Shown here: positions 16,948 to 25,120 of the stretch, piece after piece
How the letters are laid out: every line of letters starts with the position of its first letter
Numbering within the stretch: the stretch's first letter is position 1
Origin: JAAZNF01 sp964561025
GTDB lineage: Bacteria > Myxococcota > B64-G9
Direction: 5' to 3'
Assembly: GCA_964561025.1 (NCBI GenBank)
Contig: CAZLNM010000040.1
Coordinates: forward strand, 1-38,901
DNA: 38,901 nucleotides
Position numbers and translations under genes: made by a program
The notes under the pieces: model-generated
What the model was told of the DNA's origin: nothing
Database searches by the model: none
The model's input: only the letters and a program-made list of their open reading frames with translations

Positions 16948-19605
16948 TCAACTCCGCTGGGTCTTGTGCAGTTTCTTGATCCGGTAGAGCGCGCTGATGG
17001 CTTCCAGCGGTGAGAGGGTGTCCGGGTCCAGGCGCTCGAGTTCGTCGTCGAGCGCGCTGCGCGCCGGAGCGGCGAACAGCTCGCGCTGCGCGGCCGGCGC
17101 CGCGTCCCGGCCCTTGCGACCGGAGCGCGACAGCCTCGGCGACCCCAGGTCGTCGAACTCCTCGCCTTCCAGGTTGGCCAGGATCTCCTTGGCCCGCTCG
17201 ATCACCTCGGCGGGCAAGCCGGCCAGCTTGGCCACCTGGATGCCGTACGACCGGCTCGAGGTGCCGCGGGTGAGCCGGCGCAAGAAGATGATCTGGTCCT
17301 TCCACTCCTTGACGGTCACGGTGTAGTTGACCACCCGCGCGAAGGTGCGCGGCAGGTCGGCCAGCTCGTGGTAGTGCGTGGCGAAGAGCGTCCGGGCCCC
17401 GATGCGCTCGTGGATGTACTCGGCCACCGCCCAGGCGATGGACAGGCCGTCGAAGGTGCTGGTGCCCCGGCCGATCTCGTCGAGCACCAGCAGGCTCTTG
17501 CGGGTGGCGTGGTGCAGGATGCCCGAGGTCTCCACCATCTCCACCATGAAGGTGCTCTGGCCGCGGGCCAGGTTGTCGGCGGCGCCGATGCGGGTGAACA
17601 AGCGGTCCACGATCCCCACCCGCGCGCTCTCGGCCGGGACGAAAGAACCCATCTGCGCCAGGATGACGATCAGCGCCGTCTGCCGGATGGCGGTGGACTT
17701 GCCGGCCATGTTGGGGCCGGTGATGATGAGCAGCTGCTCCTTCTCGGTGTCCAGGGCGATGTCGTTGGGGACGAAACGCTCGCCGCTCATCAAGCGTTCC
17801 ACCACCGGGTGCCGCCCGGCGGCGATCTCCAGCCGCTCGCTCTCGTCCACCAGCGGGCGGCGGTAGTCGTGGCGCACCGCCACCTCCGCTAACGCCGCGA
17901 TGACGTCGCAGGCCGCCAGGGTGCGGGCGCTGGCCAGGATGCGCTGCGCGTTCTTACGCAACAGTTCGGTCAGCTCCTCCACCAGGCGCCGCTCCAGCTC
18001 GGCGCGCTGCTCCTGGGCGCTCAGGATCTCGGACTCGGTGCGCTTGAGCTCCTCGGTCTCGAACCGCTCGGCGTTGGCGGTGGTCTGCTTGCGCCGGTAA
18101 TCGGCGGGCACCAGGTGCAGGTTGGGGCGGGTGACCTCGATGTAGTAGCCGAACACCCGGTTGTAGCGCACCTTCAGCGAGGCGATGCCGGTGCGGGCGC
18201 GCTCTCGCTCCTCCAGCTCGCCGATGATCTCCCGCCCGCGCCGGGAAAGCTCCACCAGCCGATCCAGCTCCGGCCGATACCCGGGCCGGATGGCTCCGCC
18301 CTCCGAGAGGTCCAGCGGCGGCTCGTCCACCAGGGCCGCGGCCAGCGCCGCGAAGAGATCCGAAAGCTCGTCCAGCGGCCCGCAGAACCGCGCCAGCGCC
18401 CCGAGCTCCGGCTCTCGCAACAAGCGCGCCACGTGGGGCAGGACGGTCATGGAGTCGCGCAGCACGCCCAGATCGCGCGGGGTCCCCTGGCGCACCACCA
18501 CCCGGGACAGCAGGCGTTCCAGATCGCGTACCCGGCCGAGCAGGTCGGCCAGGTCGGCGCGCAGCACCGGCTGGTTGACCAGGCACTCCACCGCGTCGGC
18601 CCGCTCCTGGATCGCCACAAGGCGCGTGAGCGGGCTCAGCATCCAGTCCCGAAGCAGCCGGGAGCCCATGGGGGTGCGGCACAGGTCGATGATGTCGAGC
18701 AGCGAGCCGCGCCTGCCGCCGCCCATGGCGCTTCGCGTCAACTCGAGGTGCACCCGCGCGGCCTCGTCGATCCACATCCGGTCGGTGGCCTGGTAGGGCA
18801 GCAACCGGCGCACGTGCTCGATCCGGCCGGGGAGGCTCTCGGCGGCGTACTCGAACACCAACCGCGCGGCCCAGAGACCCACGGGTTGCTCAAGACACCC
18901 CGAAAGCCGGAGCGATTCTGCGTCAATGTTCTCCGGCAATCGATGTTCTTTATTGTTATCAATAGGATCTACTGTTTTTATAAACAATCGGTTTATTCCT
19001 GCGCCGAGCTGTTTTTCGAGCGATTCGTACCCCGGCAACCGGGGGAGTAACAGCTCCCGAACCCTCACGCGCTCGATCTCGGCCGCCACCTCCTCCGCCG
19101 ACTCGACCTGGGTCATGCGAAAATCCGCGGTGGACACGTCCAGGTAGGCGAAGCCGAACTTCCCCCCTTCCCAGCACACGCCACCCAGGTAGTTCGACTC
19201 GTGCTCGTCCAGGCTCTCGGGGTCGGTGATCATCCCCGGCGAGATCACGCGGGTGACCTGGCGTTTCACCAGGCCCTTCGCCTGGTGCGGGTCCTCCATC
19301 TGGTCGCAGATGGCCACCTTGTATCCCTGATCGACCAGGCGCGCGATGTAGTTCTTGGCCGAGAAGTAGGGCACCCCGCACATGGGCACCGCGTCCTCGC
19401 CCTTGGCGCGCGAGGTGAGGGTGAGATCCAGGGCGCGCGAGGCCACCTCGGCGTCCTCGAAGAACATCTCGTAGAAGTCCCCCAGGCGGAAGAACAGGAT
19501 GCAGTCCGGATGGGCCGCCTTCTGCTCCAGGTACTGCTTCATCATCGGGGTCTGCTTGATCGGACCCTGCGGCTTGACGGCGGCGGCTTCGCGGGAGTCA
19601 TCCAT
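16948..19605 (-). CDS. mutS: DNA mismatch repair protein MutS
   Basis: MutS recognises mismatches and recruits MutL. At 885 residues it is close to the family norm. The mismatch-reading Phe-X-Glu motif is F44-Y45-E46 in RLGDFYEMF. The Walker A motif is GPNMAGKST, followed by LVLDEIGRGTSTFDG (Walker B) and ATHYHEL. A C-terminal tail ends in SPLEAISALYRIKKL, as in full-length MutS. A short AT-rich patch (18922-19008) codes residues 200-228 in the connector domain and departs from the surrounding base composition. The amidase start lies 31-37 nt after the stop, and the 411-residue secreted protein ends 54 nt upstream. Confidence 0.97.
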   Translation of the reverse strand: MDDSREAAAVKPQGPIKQTPMMKQYLEQKAAHPDCILFFRLGDFYEMFFEDAEVASRALDLTLTSRAKGEDAVPMCGVPYFSAKNYIARLVDQGYKVAICDQMEDPHQAKGLVKRQVTRVISPGMITDPESLDEHESNYLGGVCWEGGKFGFAYLDVSTADFRMTQVESAEEVAAEIERVRVRELLLPRLPGYESLEKQLGAGINRLFIKTVDPIDNNKEHRLPENIDAESLRLSGCLEQPVGLWAARLVFEYAAESLPGRIEHVRRLLPYQATDRMWIDEAARVHLELTRSAMGGGRRGSLLDIIDLCRTPMGSRLLRDWMLSPLTRLVAIQERADAVECLVNQPVLRADLADLLGRVRDLERLLSRVVVRQGTPRDLGVLRDSMTVLPHVARLLREPELGALARFCGPLDELSDLFAALAAALVDEPPLDLSEGGAIRPGYRPELDRLVELSRRGREIIGELEERERARTGIASLKVRYNRVFGYYIEVTRPNLHLVPADYRRKQTTANAERFETEELKRTESEILSAQEQRAELERRLVEELTELLRKNAQRILASARTLAACDVIAALAEVAVRHDYRRPLVDESERLEIAAGRHPVVERLMSGERFVPNDIALDTEKEQLLIITGPNMAGKSTAIRQTALIVILAQMGSFVPAESARVGIVDRLFTRIGAADNLARGQSTFMVEMVETSGILHHATRKSLLVLDEIGRGTSTFDGLSIAWAVAEYIHERIGARTLFATHYHELADLPRTFARVVNYTVTVKEWKDQIIFLRRLTRGTSSRSYGIQVAKLAGLPAEVIERAKEILANLEGEEFDDLGSPRLSRSGRKGRDAAPAAQRELFAAPARSALDDELERLDPDTLSPLEAISALYRIKKLHKTQRS

Positions 19606-19659
19606 CGGCGAGAGAAACTACCAGAGGCGGCCGGGGGAAGAAAAGCACAATCGCACCGC

Positions 19660-20895
19660 TCATTTTCGGCTCTGAATCACGATGCGGCGCGACGATTTCT
19701 CGTTGAATTCGTAGCGGTCCTTGAAAGGCGACTTTTCGAGGAACTCGTCGATGGCGCCGGCCAGGGCCATGTTGGCGTCCGGCATACACGAGGCGATGAT
19801 CTCGATGACGTCTTTGGATCCGGGACGGAGCTGCACCGAGCGACAGTGTCTGGCCACGACGTCGCGAAGCGCCGAGCCATCGACGCGCAGGCCCTTGAGG
19901 ATGACCAGCAACGGCGCGCCGTCTCTGGCGATGCGCGCCCGGTACGCGACGAGCTGCGCCCAGAGCTGAAAGGCGGCGTCGTTCATGGACTCCTGGAGCG
20001 CCCGCGTTTCCGAGCCCACTTGAGAGGCGGGCCGGGCGGGGCTCATGACCACCGCCTGCCCCGCGATGCGGCCGGTGGCCGGCTCTGTGGCCTTGAGGAG
20101 CACCCCCACGGCGACACCCTCGCCCTTCTTTTCGACCTGGAGTTCATAGGTGATGAGCAGATCCGAGTCCTGTATGAGTTGGTCCAGCGACACCGGCGGC
20201 ATCCCGTCGTCCGCGCGTTTCGCCCATGGCCCGGCACCACTGGCCGCGCTCAGGTCGCGGACCTCAAATCCCGTCGCCGTGAAGTACTCGATGAGGACGG
20301 CCTCGGCGGTTCGAGCGAGGGCGAGCTTTTTGCTTCCGGGCTCCGCTTGCACCGCAAGCGTCAAGGTGGAGTCCTCGAAGCTCAGGATCTTCTCCTCCTT
20401 CAGCTTTCGAATCAGCTTGCCGTGCTCCAGCGACACCAAAATGGTCGTCCGGAGCAGCGAGCCCGACACGCGCGTCTGGGTTTTCACCCCTTGGCCGCGG
20501 CCGTCGGCGCTGCCGGGCGGCGGCTTGGACACGAATTGATCCAGATCGGCGCGAAAACTCGGCGCCGCCTTCTCGAAGGCCTTTTTCTGCTCCGCGGTCA
20601 AGTACAGGTACTTCTCGATGAAGCCCGCCAGGCAGTTCCAGCGGGCGGCCAGGATGGCGGCGGCCTGATCGGCCCCCTCCCCATCGCAGGACAGCATCAC
20701 CCTCCTTCCGTCCAGGCTCTCGACGAACTCGACCCGGGCCGGCGCCAGGGCGTCGGCTGGCGCCTTGCCGGGTCTCTCCGTGGCCCGCTTGGTGCCGGGA
20801 GGGCCATCATCGGGCGGATCGTCGTCCCACTGGGCGTACGCGGCCGACGTCAGACAGAGCACCGCCAAGGACAACCACAACGTGCGCAGGAACAT
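19660..20895 (-). CDS. Secreted protein of unknown function, possibly FlgT/LPP20-like
   Basis: The 411-residue product starts at ATG 20895-20893 with a strong GGAGGTG ribosome-binding site. It has a signal peptide with likely cleavage after SAAYA (about residue 21). An Asp/Pro-rich segment is followed by two alpha-beta regions. The first (QAAAILAARWNCLAGFIEKYLYL, cited in part, then TRVSGSLLRTTILVSLEHGKL) recalls the exported FlgT/LPP20/CsgG-type folds, where a helix of alternating Ala/Arg precedes paired strands. The second (ALARTAEAVLIEYFTATGFEV) has a similar pattern. I do not recognise a named family, so this is shape-based inference. It is placed between ychF and mutS on the same strand, probably periplasmic. 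Confidence 0.75.
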   Translation of the reverse strand: MFLRTLWLSLAVLCLTSAAYAQWDDDPPDDGPPGTKRATERPGKAPADALAPARVEFVESLDGRRVMLSCDGEGADQAAAILAARWNCLAGFIEKYLYLTAEQKKAFEKAAPSFRADLDQFVSKPPPGSADGRGQGVKTQTRVSGSLLRTTILVSLEHGKLIRKLKEEKILSFEDSTLTLAVQAEPGSKKLALARTAEAVLIEYFTATGFEVRDLSAASGAGPWAKRADDGMPPVSLDQLIQDSDLLITYELQVEKKGEGVAVGVLLKATEPATGRIAGQAVVMSPARPASQVGSETRALQESMNDAAFQLWAQLVAYRARIARDGAPLLVILKGLRVDGSALRDVVARHCRSVQLRPGSKDVIEIIASCMPDANMALAGAIDEFLEKSPFKDRYEFNEKSSRRIVIQSRK

Positions 20896-21086
20896 CGCTT
20901 CACCTCCCGCCAGGCTCGAACGGTCCTGGCCTTCTCTCAACCCATGGCCGCATCCAGCGGCGCGCCCGCCCGCGCTGGCAGCGTGGGCCCCGCGGTCGGT
21001 CACGCGAGAACGAGACATGGCCACAGGAAGAACGCTCTCCATTGATACACCAGACGGCCTCCCCGCGCTCCTTCTTCAGTGGGGGC

Positions 21087-22187
21087 CTACACGTTGAAGC
21101 GAAAGCGTACCACGTCCCCGTCCTGGATCACGTAGTCCCGCCCCTCGACTCGCAGCAGGCCCTTCTCGCGCACCGCGGCCTCCGCGCCCAGCCGGTCGAG
21201 ATCGGAGAAAGCCATGACCTCGGCGCGGATGAAGCCTTTTTCGAAGTCGGTGTGGATCTTGCCGGCGGCCTTCACCGCCGTGGTCCCGCGGCGGATGGTC
21301 CAGGCGCGGACCTCGGTGCCGACCATGGTGAAGAATGAAATCAGGTCCAGCAGTTGGTAGGCGCAGCGGATGAACCGGGTGAGGCCGCTCTCCCCGAGCC
21401 GGAGCTCCGCCACGAAGGCGGCGCGCTCCTCTTCGGAAAGCTCGAAGAGCTCGGCCTCGGTCCGGGCCGAGATGGCCACCCAGGGGATCTTACGTGCGGC
21501 CGCCAGCTCGGCCACCGCCACCAGGGCCGGGTCGTCGGCGCGGCTCAGCTGCTCGTCGGAGACGTTGGCCAGCAGCAGCACCGGCTTCGCCGAGAGCAGC
21601 GGCGTCGGCACGAGCAGCGCGCGTTCGTCGTCGGAGAGATCGAGCAGGCGCACGGGGGTGCCGGCGGCCAGGGCGCGCTCGACCTTCGTGAGCGCTTCGA
21701 TCTCCTCCCGGCTGGCGCCCTTGTCGGCCACGCGCAGGGCGTGGCGCTGCCGCTCCAGGCGCCGGCCGACCGTCTCCAAGTCGCGCAGGAGAAGCTCCGT
21801 CTCCACCACCTCCACGTCGCTTTTCGGATCGATTGCGCCGTGGACGTGGACCACGTTCGGATCGGGGAAGCAGCGCACCAGGTGGGCCACCGCGTCCACG
21901 TCCTGGATGTGGGCGAGGAACTGGTTGCCCAGCCCCTCGCCCTGGGAGGCCCCCTTCACCAGGCCGGCGATGTCCACGAACTCGAGCGTGGCGGGCGTGA
22001 CCTTGTCGGGCCGCGCCAGCGCCGCCACCCGATCGAGCCGCGGGTCGGGGACCGCCACCACCCCGTGGTTGGGCTCGACGGTGCAGAAGGGGAAGTTCTC
22101 GGCCGGCACCCGGGCGTTGGTGAGCGCGTTGAACAGGGTGGACTTGCCGACGTTGGGAAGGCCCACGATGCCGCAGCACAGGCTCAT
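21087..22187 (-). CDS. ychF: Obg-family ATPase/GTPase YchF
   Basis: The 366-residue protein matches the YchF norm of about 363-366. It has the P-loop GLPNVGKST (9-17), the switch and G3 region LEFVDIAGLVKGASQGEGLGNQFL (cited as GLVKGASQGEGLGN), and a C-terminal TGS domain (TIRRGTTAVKAAGKIHTDFEKGF). In place of the GTP-specific NKxD motif it reads LLANVSDE, as in YchF, which prefers ATP. YchF (OLA1 in eukaryotes) associates with ribosomes and stress responses. The start is ATG 22187-22185; the upstream extension lies inside the HIT gene. The HIT stop lies 13 nt before. Confidence 0.97.
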   Translation of the reverse strand: MSLCCGIVGLPNVGKSTLFNALTNARVPAENFPFCTVEPNHGVVAVPDPRLDRVAALARPDKVTPATLEFVDIAGLVKGASQGEGLGNQFLAHIQDVDAVAHLVRCFPDPNVVHVHGAIDPKSDVEVVETELLLRDLETVGRRLERQRHALRVADKGASREEIEALTKVERALAAGTPVRLLDLSDDERALLVPTPLLSAKPVLLLANVSDEQLSRADDPALVAVAELAAARKIPWVAISARTEAELFELSEEERAAFVAELRLGESGLTRFIRCAYQLLDLISFFTMVGTEVRAWTIRRGTTAVKAAGKIHTDFEKGFIRAEVMAFSDLDRLGAEAAVREKGLLRVEGRDYVIQDGDVVRFRFNV

Positions 22188-22200
22188 GCCCGCCTCGATC

Positions 22201-22680
22201 CTACCAGACGAAGAAAGGGCGGAGGAACCGCTCGGTGTCCTCGAGGTACTCGTTGATGACGCGAGCCCCACCCAACACCGGCATGAAGTTGTGGTCGCCG
22301 TTCCAGCGCGGCACCACGTGGAAGTGGATGTGATCCTCCACGCCGGCCCCGGCCACCCTTCCCAGGTTCATGCCGACGTTGAGGCCGTCTGGCGCGAGCG
22401 CGCGCTCCAGCGCCGCCACCGTCCGGCACAGCAGATCCCCCAGGGCGGCGAATTCCGCCGGAGAGAGATCCTGCGGCCGGGCCACGTGGCGCGCCGGCAC
22501 CACCATCACGTGCCCGCCGGTGTACGGGTACTTGTTGAGCATGACGAAGGCCCGCCGCTCCCGTCGCAGCACCTGCCGTTCGCCGTCCTTTTTCCGATCG
22601 AAGCAGAAGATACACCCCGGCGTCTTCGGCCCGCGGATGTAGCTCATGCGCCACGGCGCCCACAGGCGCCGCTCCCGCAT
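22201..22680 (-). CDS. HIT-family hydrolase/nucleotidyltransferase
   Basis: This is a histidine-triad protein acting on nucleotide phosphoester or phosphoramide bonds. It carries the HxHxH triad in DHIHFHVVPRWNGD and a CIFC motif (Cys-X-X-Cys), a likely zinc site. The opening RLWAPWRMSYI and size are typical of the Ap4A-phosphorylase/adenylyltransferase-like HIT branch. I use ATG 22680-22678, just before the conserved start. The frame also has ATG at 22743, 2 nt after the HU stop, which would add 21 low-complexity residues (180 in total) and suggests coupling; the choice is uncertain. The next gene is ychF. Confidence 0.87.
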   Translation of the reverse strand: MRERRLWAPWRMSYIRGPKTPGCIFCFDRKKDGERQVLRRERRAFVMLNKYPYTGGHVMVVPARHVARPQDLSPAEFAALGDLLCRTVAALERALAPDGLNVGMNLGRVAGAGVEDHIHFHVVPRWNGDHNFMPVLGGARVINEYLEDTERFLRPFFVW

Positions 22681-22745
22681 CCCCGGCCCGCCCGTCGCTC
22701 TCGGACTGAGGCTGGTTCCCCCGCCGGCCCGGGCGCGCTTCATCG

Positions 22746-23042
22746 TCAGGCCCGGGCGGCGCGCTTCACGTTCACCCGCTCTTTGAGTTCCTTGCCCACG
22801 GTGAAAAACGGGGTGCGCTTGCGCGGGACGGTGACCTTCTCGCCGGTCTTGGGGTTGCGGCCCTCACGAGCGTCGCGGGTCTTGGCCACGAAGCTCCCCA
22901 GGCCGCGGATCTCGATCCGCTCGTCCTTGGCCAGCGCGTCGGTCATGCAACCAAAGATGGTCTCGACCACCAACTCCACGTCCTTCTTGGAGACGTTCTG
23001 GATGCGTGAGGTCACGGTTTCGATCAGCTGGCTCTTGGTCAC
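22746..23042 (-). CDS. HU/IHF-family nucleoid protein
   Basis: The 98-residue histone-like DNA-bending protein has the family signatures IEIRGLGSFVAK and the DNA-intercalating arm REGRNPKTGEKVTVPRKRTPFF. The N-terminus TKSQLIETVTSRI and the form of the arm are closest to integration host factor beta, but the dimer partner is not in the window. The start is GTG 23042-23040 with AAGGAG 8 nt upstream. It follows rpsA by 57 nt, the conserved rpsA-ihfB order of many proteobacteria, which supports an IhfB-like identity. Confidence 0.9.
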   Translation of the reverse strand: MTKSQLIETVTSRIQNVSKKDVELVVETIFGCMTDALAKDERIEIRGLGSFVAKTRDAREGRNPKTGEKVTVPRKRTPFFTVGKELKERVNVKRAARA

Positions 23043-23099
23043 GGTCCCGGCTCCTTTCTCTCCTGCGCGCCAACTCGAATGTCGCGGTTCGGCAACCCG

Positions 23100-24851
23100 C
23101 TAGGAGTTGCCCGACTCTTCGTCTTCCTTGCGCCCGTCGGTGAGGTCCTTGACGTCGATGCCCTTGCTCTTGAGGGCCTCGCCCAGGGACACCTTGCCGT
23201 CGCCCTGCTTGCGCAGGTAGGCCTGGTAATCCTCCTCACCCTTGGAGAGCTGCAGGCTCTTGATGCTGAGCGCGATCCTGCGCTCCTCCTGGTCCACGTC
23301 CAGCACCATCACCTCCACCTCGTCGTTCTCCTTGACCACCTGGCGCGGGTCCTCGACCCGATCCTGGGAGAGCTCCGAGATGTGGATCAGGCCCTCGATC
23401 CCCTCCTCGATCTCCACGAAGGCCCCGAACTCGGTGACCTTGATCACCTTGCCCCGTAGCCGGGTGCCCGGGGAGTACCGCTCGGGGATGCGCGACCAGG
23501 GGTCCTCGGAGAGCTGCTTGATGCCGAGCGAGAAGCGCTCGTTCTCCGGATCGATGTGGAGCACCATGGCCTCCACCTCGTCGCCCTTCTTGTAGATGTC
23601 GCCCGGGTGCTTGACGCGCTTGGTCCAGGAGATGTCGGAGATGTGCACCAGCCCGTCGATGCCGTCCTCGATGCCGATGAACAGGCCGAAGTCGGTGATG
23701 TTGCGTACCCGCCCGCGGATGACCGAACCGATGGGGTACCGCTCCTCCAGCAGGCTCCAGGGGTTGGGCTCGATCTGCTTCATGCCCAGCGAGATGCGCT
23801 TGCTGGCGGCGTCGATGTCCAGCACCAGCGCCTCCACCTCGTCGCCGACCGCCACCAGCTTGGAGGGGTGCTTCACCCGCTTGGTCCAGGACATCTCGGA
23901 GACGTGGATCAGTCCCTCCACGCCCTCCATCAGCTCCACGAAGGCGCCGTAGTCGGTGAGCGAGACGATCTTGCCCTTGACCCGGGCGCCGACGGGGAAC
24001 TTCTCCTCGGCGTGGGTCCAGGGGTCCTCGGTGATCTGCTTGAGGCCCAGCGAGACGCGCTCGGTCTCGGGATCGAACTTGAGCACCATCACCTTCATCT
24101 CGTCGCCCACGTTGAAGACCTGGCTGGGGTGGGTCACCCGGCCCCAGGACATGTCGGTGATGTGCAGCAGGCCGTCGATGCCGCCGAGATCCAAAAAGGC
24201 GCCGTACTCGGTGATGTTCTTCACGATGCCCGGCAGCACCACGCCGGGTTTCAGCTTCTTCAGCGTCTCGGACTTGAGCGCCTCGCGCTCCTTCTCCAGC
24301 AGCACCCGGCGCGACAGCACGATGTTGCCGCGGCGCTTGTTGAACTTGATCACCTTGAACTTGAACTTCTGGCCAATGAGCTTGTCCAGGTTGCGCACCG
24401 GCCGCAGGTCCACCTGGGAGCCGGGCAAGAAGGCCTTGACGCCGATGTCCACGCTCAGGCCGCCCTTGACGCGGGCCACGATGGTGCCCTCCACCAGCTC
24501 GTCCTTCTCGCAGGCGGCGCTGATCTCGTCCCACACCCGCAACTTGTCAGCCTTCTCCTTGGAGAGGACGATGAGGCCCTCGTCGTCCTCGCAGCTCTCC
24601 AGGTACACGTCGATCTTGTCGCCCACCTTGACGTCGGGCTTCCCGTCGCGGATGCCGAACTCGTTGATGGGGATGGTGCCCTCGGACTTGTAGCCGATGT
24701 CCACCACCACGTGGTCCTGCAACACCTGGATGATCTCGCCCTTGACGATCTCGCCCTCGCGCAGCTCCTGCTCCCGCAGCGAGGCCTCGTACATGGAGGC
24801 GAAGTTCTCCTCCCCCGCGTCGTCTTTCCGGATCTCCTTGTCGGCCGTCAC
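23100..24851 (-). CDS. rpsA: 30S ribosomal protein S1
   Basis: S1 holds mRNA at the small ribosomal subunit during initiation. The 583-residue product has six S1 (OB-fold) domains of about 75-85 residues. Repeated signatures include GIVKNITEYGAFLDLGGIDG, GKIVSLTDYGAFVELMEGVEG, GRVRNITDFGLFIGIEDGIDG and GKVIKVTEFGAFVEIEEGIEG. Each is followed by GLIHVSEMSW-type segments (cited here in short form). Size and domain count match the canonical long S1. The start is GTG 24851-24849 with AAGGAG at 8-nt spacing. Its own promoter lies at 25045-25073 with a leader of roughly 190 nt; S1 autoregulation on such leaders is known in E. coli. Confidence 0.97.
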   Translation of the reverse strand: MTADKEIRKDDAGEENFASMYEASLREQELREGEIVKGEIIQVLQDHVVVDIGYKSEGTIPINEFGIRDGKPDVKVGDKIDVYLESCEDDEGLIVLSKEKADKLRVWDEISAACEKDELVEGTIVARVKGGLSVDIGVKAFLPGSQVDLRPVRNLDKLIGQKFKFKVIKFNKRRGNIVLSRRVLLEKEREALKSETLKKLKPGVVLPGIVKNITEYGAFLDLGGIDGLLHITDMSWGRVTHPSQVFNVGDEMKVMVLKFDPETERVSLGLKQITEDPWTHAEEKFPVGARVKGKIVSLTDYGAFVELMEGVEGLIHVSEMSWTKRVKHPSKLVAVGDEVEALVLDIDAASKRISLGMKQIEPNPWSLLEERYPIGSVIRGRVRNITDFGLFIGIEDGIDGLVHISDISWTKRVKHPGDIYKKGDEVEAMVLHIDPENERFSLGIKQLSEDPWSRIPERYSPGTRLRGKVIKVTEFGAFVEIEEGIEGLIHISELSQDRVEDPRQVVKENDEVEVMVLDVDQEERRIALSIKSLQLSKGEEDYQAYLRKQGDGKVSLGEALKSKGIDVKDLTDGRKEDEESGNS

Positions 24852-25044
24852 TCCTGGTACTCCTTACACCCTTCGAAAATGACCGCCTCGCCCCGACCCA
24901 TCGGCGAACGCCGCGCACCCGGGAAAACCGAAGGGGATCTTCCGGACAGGCCGGCAGCGAGGGCCTCCGCCATGAGAAAAACGCGCGAGGCTGCCGGAGG
25001 GGTCCAGCCTCGTCGCTTGCTCTGCCCCATCGCAGAACGGCGTG

Positions 25045-25073
25045 AACTTACGTAAAAGCGTGCGCCTTGTCAA
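25045..25073 (-). promoter_or_regulatory. Promoter of rpsA
   Basis: On the minus strand a perfect -35 box TTGACA (25073-25068) is followed after 17 nt by TAAGTT (25050-25045), keeping the key TA and final T of the -10 box. An A/T tract just upstream (around 25074-25090) may act as an UP element. The predicted leader to GTG 24851 is about 190 nt. Confidence 0.65.
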
Positions 25074-25102
25074 AACTTTTTTTTATTCATCCAGTTAGGG
25101 GG

Positions 25103-25120
25103 CCGGCGCCGGGGCGCCGG
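25103..25120. repeat. GC-rich inverted repeat at the 3' end of the TyrA-like/cmk gene
   Basis: The perfect inverted repeat CCGGCGCC / GGCGCCGG with a 2-nt centre starts at the base after the stop codon. It would form a strong RNA hairpin, but no U-run follows. It may mark a transcript 3' end or be chance in GC-rich DNA. Confidence 0.4.

Noticed and set aside
19201..21045. 614-codon plus-strand open frame opposite mutS and the secreted protein
   Set aside because: Same shadow effect; low-complexity His/Leu/Gly-rich translation without motifs or a ribosome-binding site.
23556..25055. 499-codon plus-strand open frame opposite rpsA
   Set aside because: The His/Leu/Val/Asp repeats mirror the six S1 domains on the other strand; it is not an independent repeat protein.
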